DNA of 9,602 nucleotides, taken from a bacterium. GTDB lineage: Bacteria; Elusimicrobiota; Elusimicrobia; Elusimicrobiales; UBA9959. Below the pieces are notes generated by a model. That model was not told where the DNA came from. It saw only the letters and a program-made list of their open reading frames with translations, and searched no databases. A program made the translations under genes and the position numbers. The DNA is taken from contig JAKAMO010000096.1 of NCBI GenBank assembly GCA_021812825.1, positions 1 through 9,602 of the forward strand. The letters are read 5' to 3'. The number at the start of each line of letters is the position of its first letter. The first letter of the stretch is position 1. Below are positions 5,601 through 9,602 of this stretch, in pieces.

Positions 5601-6536
5601 TTGGCGGGCAAAAAAGTTCTGGTGGTGGACGACGACCCCAACGTGGGGCTGCTGATCTCCGCCGTACTGAAGAAGTACAACTACCTGGTTACCACGCTCT
5701 ACGGCGGTAACGAGGTACTGGCTTTCCTCAAGGACAATACCCCGGACCTCATCCTGCTGGACCTCCGGATGCCGGGCATAGACGGTTACGCGCTCTGCAA
5801 GCGCATACGGGAAGCCCCCGGCACGCGGGATATCCCCGTGATAATCCTGAGCGGCGTGTCGGAAGTCGACGCCCGCGTCACCACGATAGAGCTGGGGGCG
5901 GATGACTACATCACAAAGCCTTTCGACGTCCGCGAGCTGCGGGCGCGGATAAACCGGATACTCAAGCGCAAGAGCGAGGACACCTCCCTGAACCCGCTGA
6001 CGAAGCTGCCCGGCAGCCCGGCCATAGAGGAAGAGGTCCTCCGACGGCTGCATGGGAAAGAGCCATTCGCTTTCTGCTACGTGGACGCGGACAACTTCAA
6101 GGCCTACAACGACGTTTACGGTTACGCGAAGGGCGACGAGGTGATAAAGGCCATCGCCTCCCTGCTCCTCGCCAAGACCAAGGAGACCGCGGGCGAGGAC
6201 TACTTCCTCGGCCACGTCGGCGGCGACGATTTCGTGATGATCACCTCCTCGGAGAAGGCCGAGGCCGCCGCCAAGGCCATCACCGAGGAGTTCGACCGCA
6301 TCATACCGGATTTCTATACGGAGGAGGACCGCGGGCGCGGCTTCATCACGACGCTGGACCGCTCCAATAACACGCGCCAGTTCCCGCTGATGTCCCTGAC
6401 GGTGGCCATAGTTGCCCCGCGCACCCACCAGCAGCATTACGCGAAGATCGTGGAGAGCGCGGCGGAACTGAAGCGCTACGGCAAGGACCTTTCCTCCAGG
6501 CATGGCAGCATCTTCGTAAAGGACAGGCGAATCTGA
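5601..6536 (+). CDS. Response regulator with receiver and GGDEF (GGDDF variant) domains, putative diguanylate cyclase
   Basis: The 311-residue protein has a receiver domain at about 4-125: acidic Asp10-12, phosphoacceptor Asp54 in LILLDLRMP, Ser84, and Lys106 in YITKPF. A GGDEF domain follows at about 135-305, starting with NPLTKLPG, then VDADNFKAYNDVYGYAKGDE, and the signature as GGDDF (207-211). GGDEF enzymes condense two GTP into cyclic di-GMP. Asp replaces Glu at signature position four, and the usual Arg-Tyr before it is His-Val. GHxGGDDF variants occur in many bacteria, so activity is plausible but unproven. The RxxD inhibitory site upstream of the motif is absent, so product feedback through that site is not expected. 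The TTG start has a good Shine-Dalgarno. It is the first gene of an operon: its TGA is 4 nt before the kinase ATG. The domain order matches PleD/WspR-like phospho-activated cyclases. Confidence 0.88.
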   Translation: MAGKKVLVVDDDPNVGLLISAVLKKYNYLVTTLYGGNEVLAFLKDNTPDLILLDLRMPGIDGYALCKRIREAPGTRDIPVIILSGVSEVDARVTTIELGADDYITKPFDVRELRARINRILKRKSEDTSLNPLTKLPGSPAIEEEVLRRLHGKEPFAFCYVDADNFKAYNDVYGYAKGDEVIKAIASLLLAKTKETAGEDYFLGHVGGDDFVMITSSEKAEAAAKAITEEFDRIIPDFYTEEDRGRGFITTLDRSNNTRQFPLMSLTVAIVAPRTHQQHYAKIVESAAELKRYGKDLSSRHGSIFVKDRRI

Positions 6537-6540
6537 CATC

Positions 6541-8631
<2,091 letters not shown>

Positions 8632-8632
8632 C

Positions 8633-8639
8633 AAGGAGG
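8633..8639 (+). promoter_or_regulatory. Shine-Dalgarno AAGGAGG fixing the GTG start of the CHASE2 gene
   Basis: AAGGAGG, with GGG directly continuing it, lies 8 nt before the GTG at 8648. It is the strongest ribosome-binding site in the window. It sits directly after the kinase stop (8629-8631) and shows that this frame is a true gene despite its non-ATG start. Confidence 0.88.
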
Positions 8640-8647
8640 GGAGAAAA

Positions 8648-9602
8648 GTGCGCAAATTCATCTTTTCCGACATACTCTGGGGTACGGCCCTGGCCCTCGC
8701 GGCGCTGTTCTTCTATTTCACCGGCACCGGACTGGAGACGGCCGAGCTGAAGTTCTATGACTTCAGGGCCCGCATGAGCGCGGCAGCCCCGGAAAAGAGC
8801 GACATCGCGGTCATAGAGATCAACGACGACAGCATCTCCAAGATAGGGCGCTGGCCCTGGCCGCGCTCCAAGATAGCGGACATGCTGGTCTGGCTCTCCT
8901 CCGCGCCCGCGAAGCCCTCCGTCATAGGCCTCAACATCCTCTTCTCCGAGCCCGAGAAGAGCGGCGGCGCCGAGATAGCGGACAAGCTGAAGGCGCGCTA
9001 CGAGGAGCTCGTCGCGGCCAAGAAGATCAAGGAATCAGGCAAGGAATCCGAGTTCCTGAAGGCCATAGACGCCACGCGCAAGGACCTGGACAACGACGCC
9101 AAGCTGTCCGAGGCCATAGTCTCGGCGGGCAACGTCGTCCTGCCGCTCTTCTTCGACACCGGCATCCCTGTCTCCAAGCCCAAGCCGGAACCCGACTGGA
9201 TGCGCAGGTTCGCGCCGTCCGTCTCCCACAAGGCCGCCGTGGAAGGCATGTCCGTCGAGGGCTCCGGCTTCACCGTGCCGATAGCCGTGCTGGCCTCTTC
9301 CGCCTCCGGAGTAGGCCACGTCAACGTCTTCAGCGAGATAGACGGCTCGGTGCGCCGCGAGTACCCGTTCATCCCGTACGGGCAGAACTTCTACCCTTCT
9401 TTCGCCTCCGAGATCGTGCGCGTCAGTCTGGGACTGCCCTCCGACAAGGTGATGCTGTCTCCGGGCAGCGAGGCCGTATACGGAAAGAGCCGCATGCCGC
9501 TGGACGCCTCCTCCTCGGCGCTGCTGGCCTTCGACAAGCCCAAATCCTTCAAGTACTATTCCTTCTACGACGTGATGAACGGCAAGATAGTCCCCGAGGC
9601 CT
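8648..9602 (+). CDS. CHASE2-domain sensor protein (3' end outside window)
   Basis: An uninterrupted frame from GTG 8648 runs to the window edge (318 codons seen). Residues 8-27 form an N-terminal membrane helix. A CHASE2 extracytoplasmic sensor domain follows: LETAELKFYDFRARM (29-43), then DIAVIEINDDSISKIGRWPW and PR (52-73), then the IGLNILFSEPE segment. A Lys/Glu-rich helical stretch (about 105-150) is followed by DNDAKLSEAIVSAGNVVLPL and later GVGHVNVFSEIDGSVRREYP. CHASE2 proteins usually continue with three membrane helices and a cytoplasmic output: adenylate/guanylate cyclase, histidine kinase or Ser/Thr kinase. The output here is not visible. The domain senses an unknown periplasmic or extracellular cue. 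It is the third gene of the operon, 16 nt after the kinase gene, which suggests a shared pathway. Confidence 0.9.
   Translation, partial: MRKFIFSDILWGTALALAALFFYFTGTGLETAELKFYDFRARMSAAAPEKSDIAVIEINDDSISKIGRWPWPRSKIADMLVWLSSAPAKPSVIGLNILFSEPEKSGGAEIADKLKARYEELVAAKKIKESGKESEFLKAIDATRKDLDNDAKLSEAIVSAGNVVLPLFFDTGIPVSKPKPEPDWMRRFAPSVSHKAAVEGMSVEGSGFTVPIAVLASSASGVGHVNVFSEIDGSVRREYPFIPYGQNFYPSFASEIVRVSLGLPSDKVMLSPGSEAVYGKSRMPLDASSSALLAFDKPKSFKYYSFYDVMNGKIVPEA

Noticed and set aside
8755..9372. Short - strand frames opposite the CHASE2 gene
   Set aside because: The + strand has a strong Shine-Dalgarno, a GTG start and CHASE2 motifs through this whole region.

Overview
This GC-rich bacterial window carries eight protein-coding genes, the first and last cut by the window edges. 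There are no tRNA, rRNA, CRISPR or mobile-element signatures. The GC-rich background combines with heavy use of the ATA isoleucine codon, TPR-rich proteins, a DUF2723 membrane glycosyltransferase-like protein and an Xre/MerR-like-HTH + receiver regulator. That mix reminds me of uncultured Elusimicrobiota or a similar Gram-negative phylum. This is an inference from style only; no marker gene fixes the taxonomy. A signal-peptide protein with a possible beta-barrel body fits a diderm envelope.

Layout. (1) Positions 1-1379, + strand: the 3' end of a phosphatidylglycerophosphatase A gene (pgpA), overlapping by ATGA with an exported Gln-rich protein. A short symmetrical hairpin at 1395-1425 serves as a shared terminator for the converging transcripts. 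(2) Positions 1440-4678, - strand: a two-gene unit of a membrane-anchored TPR protein followed, 17 nt later, by a DUF2723/TMEM260-like polytopic protein with a C-terminal TPR tail. A near-consensus sigma70-type promoter (4749-4777) drives this unit. An intrinsic terminator-like element fills almost the whole leader and its U-tract ends 10 nt before the start codon. This attenuator-like arrangement is the most interesting non-coding signal in the window. (3) Positions 4823-9602: a signalling locus arranged around a divergent promoter region (5402-5600). Leftward lies an HTH-receiver response regulator. Rightward lies a tightly packed operon: receiver-GGDEF (variant GGDDF), a Ser/Thr protein kinase with about eight C-terminal membrane segments, and a CHASE2 sensor protein whose output domain lies beyond the window.

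How the genes may work together. The right-hand operon combines three signalling chemistries (Asp phosphorelay/cyclic-dinucleotide, Ser/Thr phosphorylation, and a CHASE2 extracytoplasmic sensor usually attached to a cyclase or kinase) with a DNA-binding receiver protein encoded back to back. No histidine kinase is visible, so the phosphodonor for the two receiver domains must be encoded elsewhere. The left-hand half looks like envelope biology: phospholipid synthesis, an exported protein and a probable membrane glycosyltransferase.
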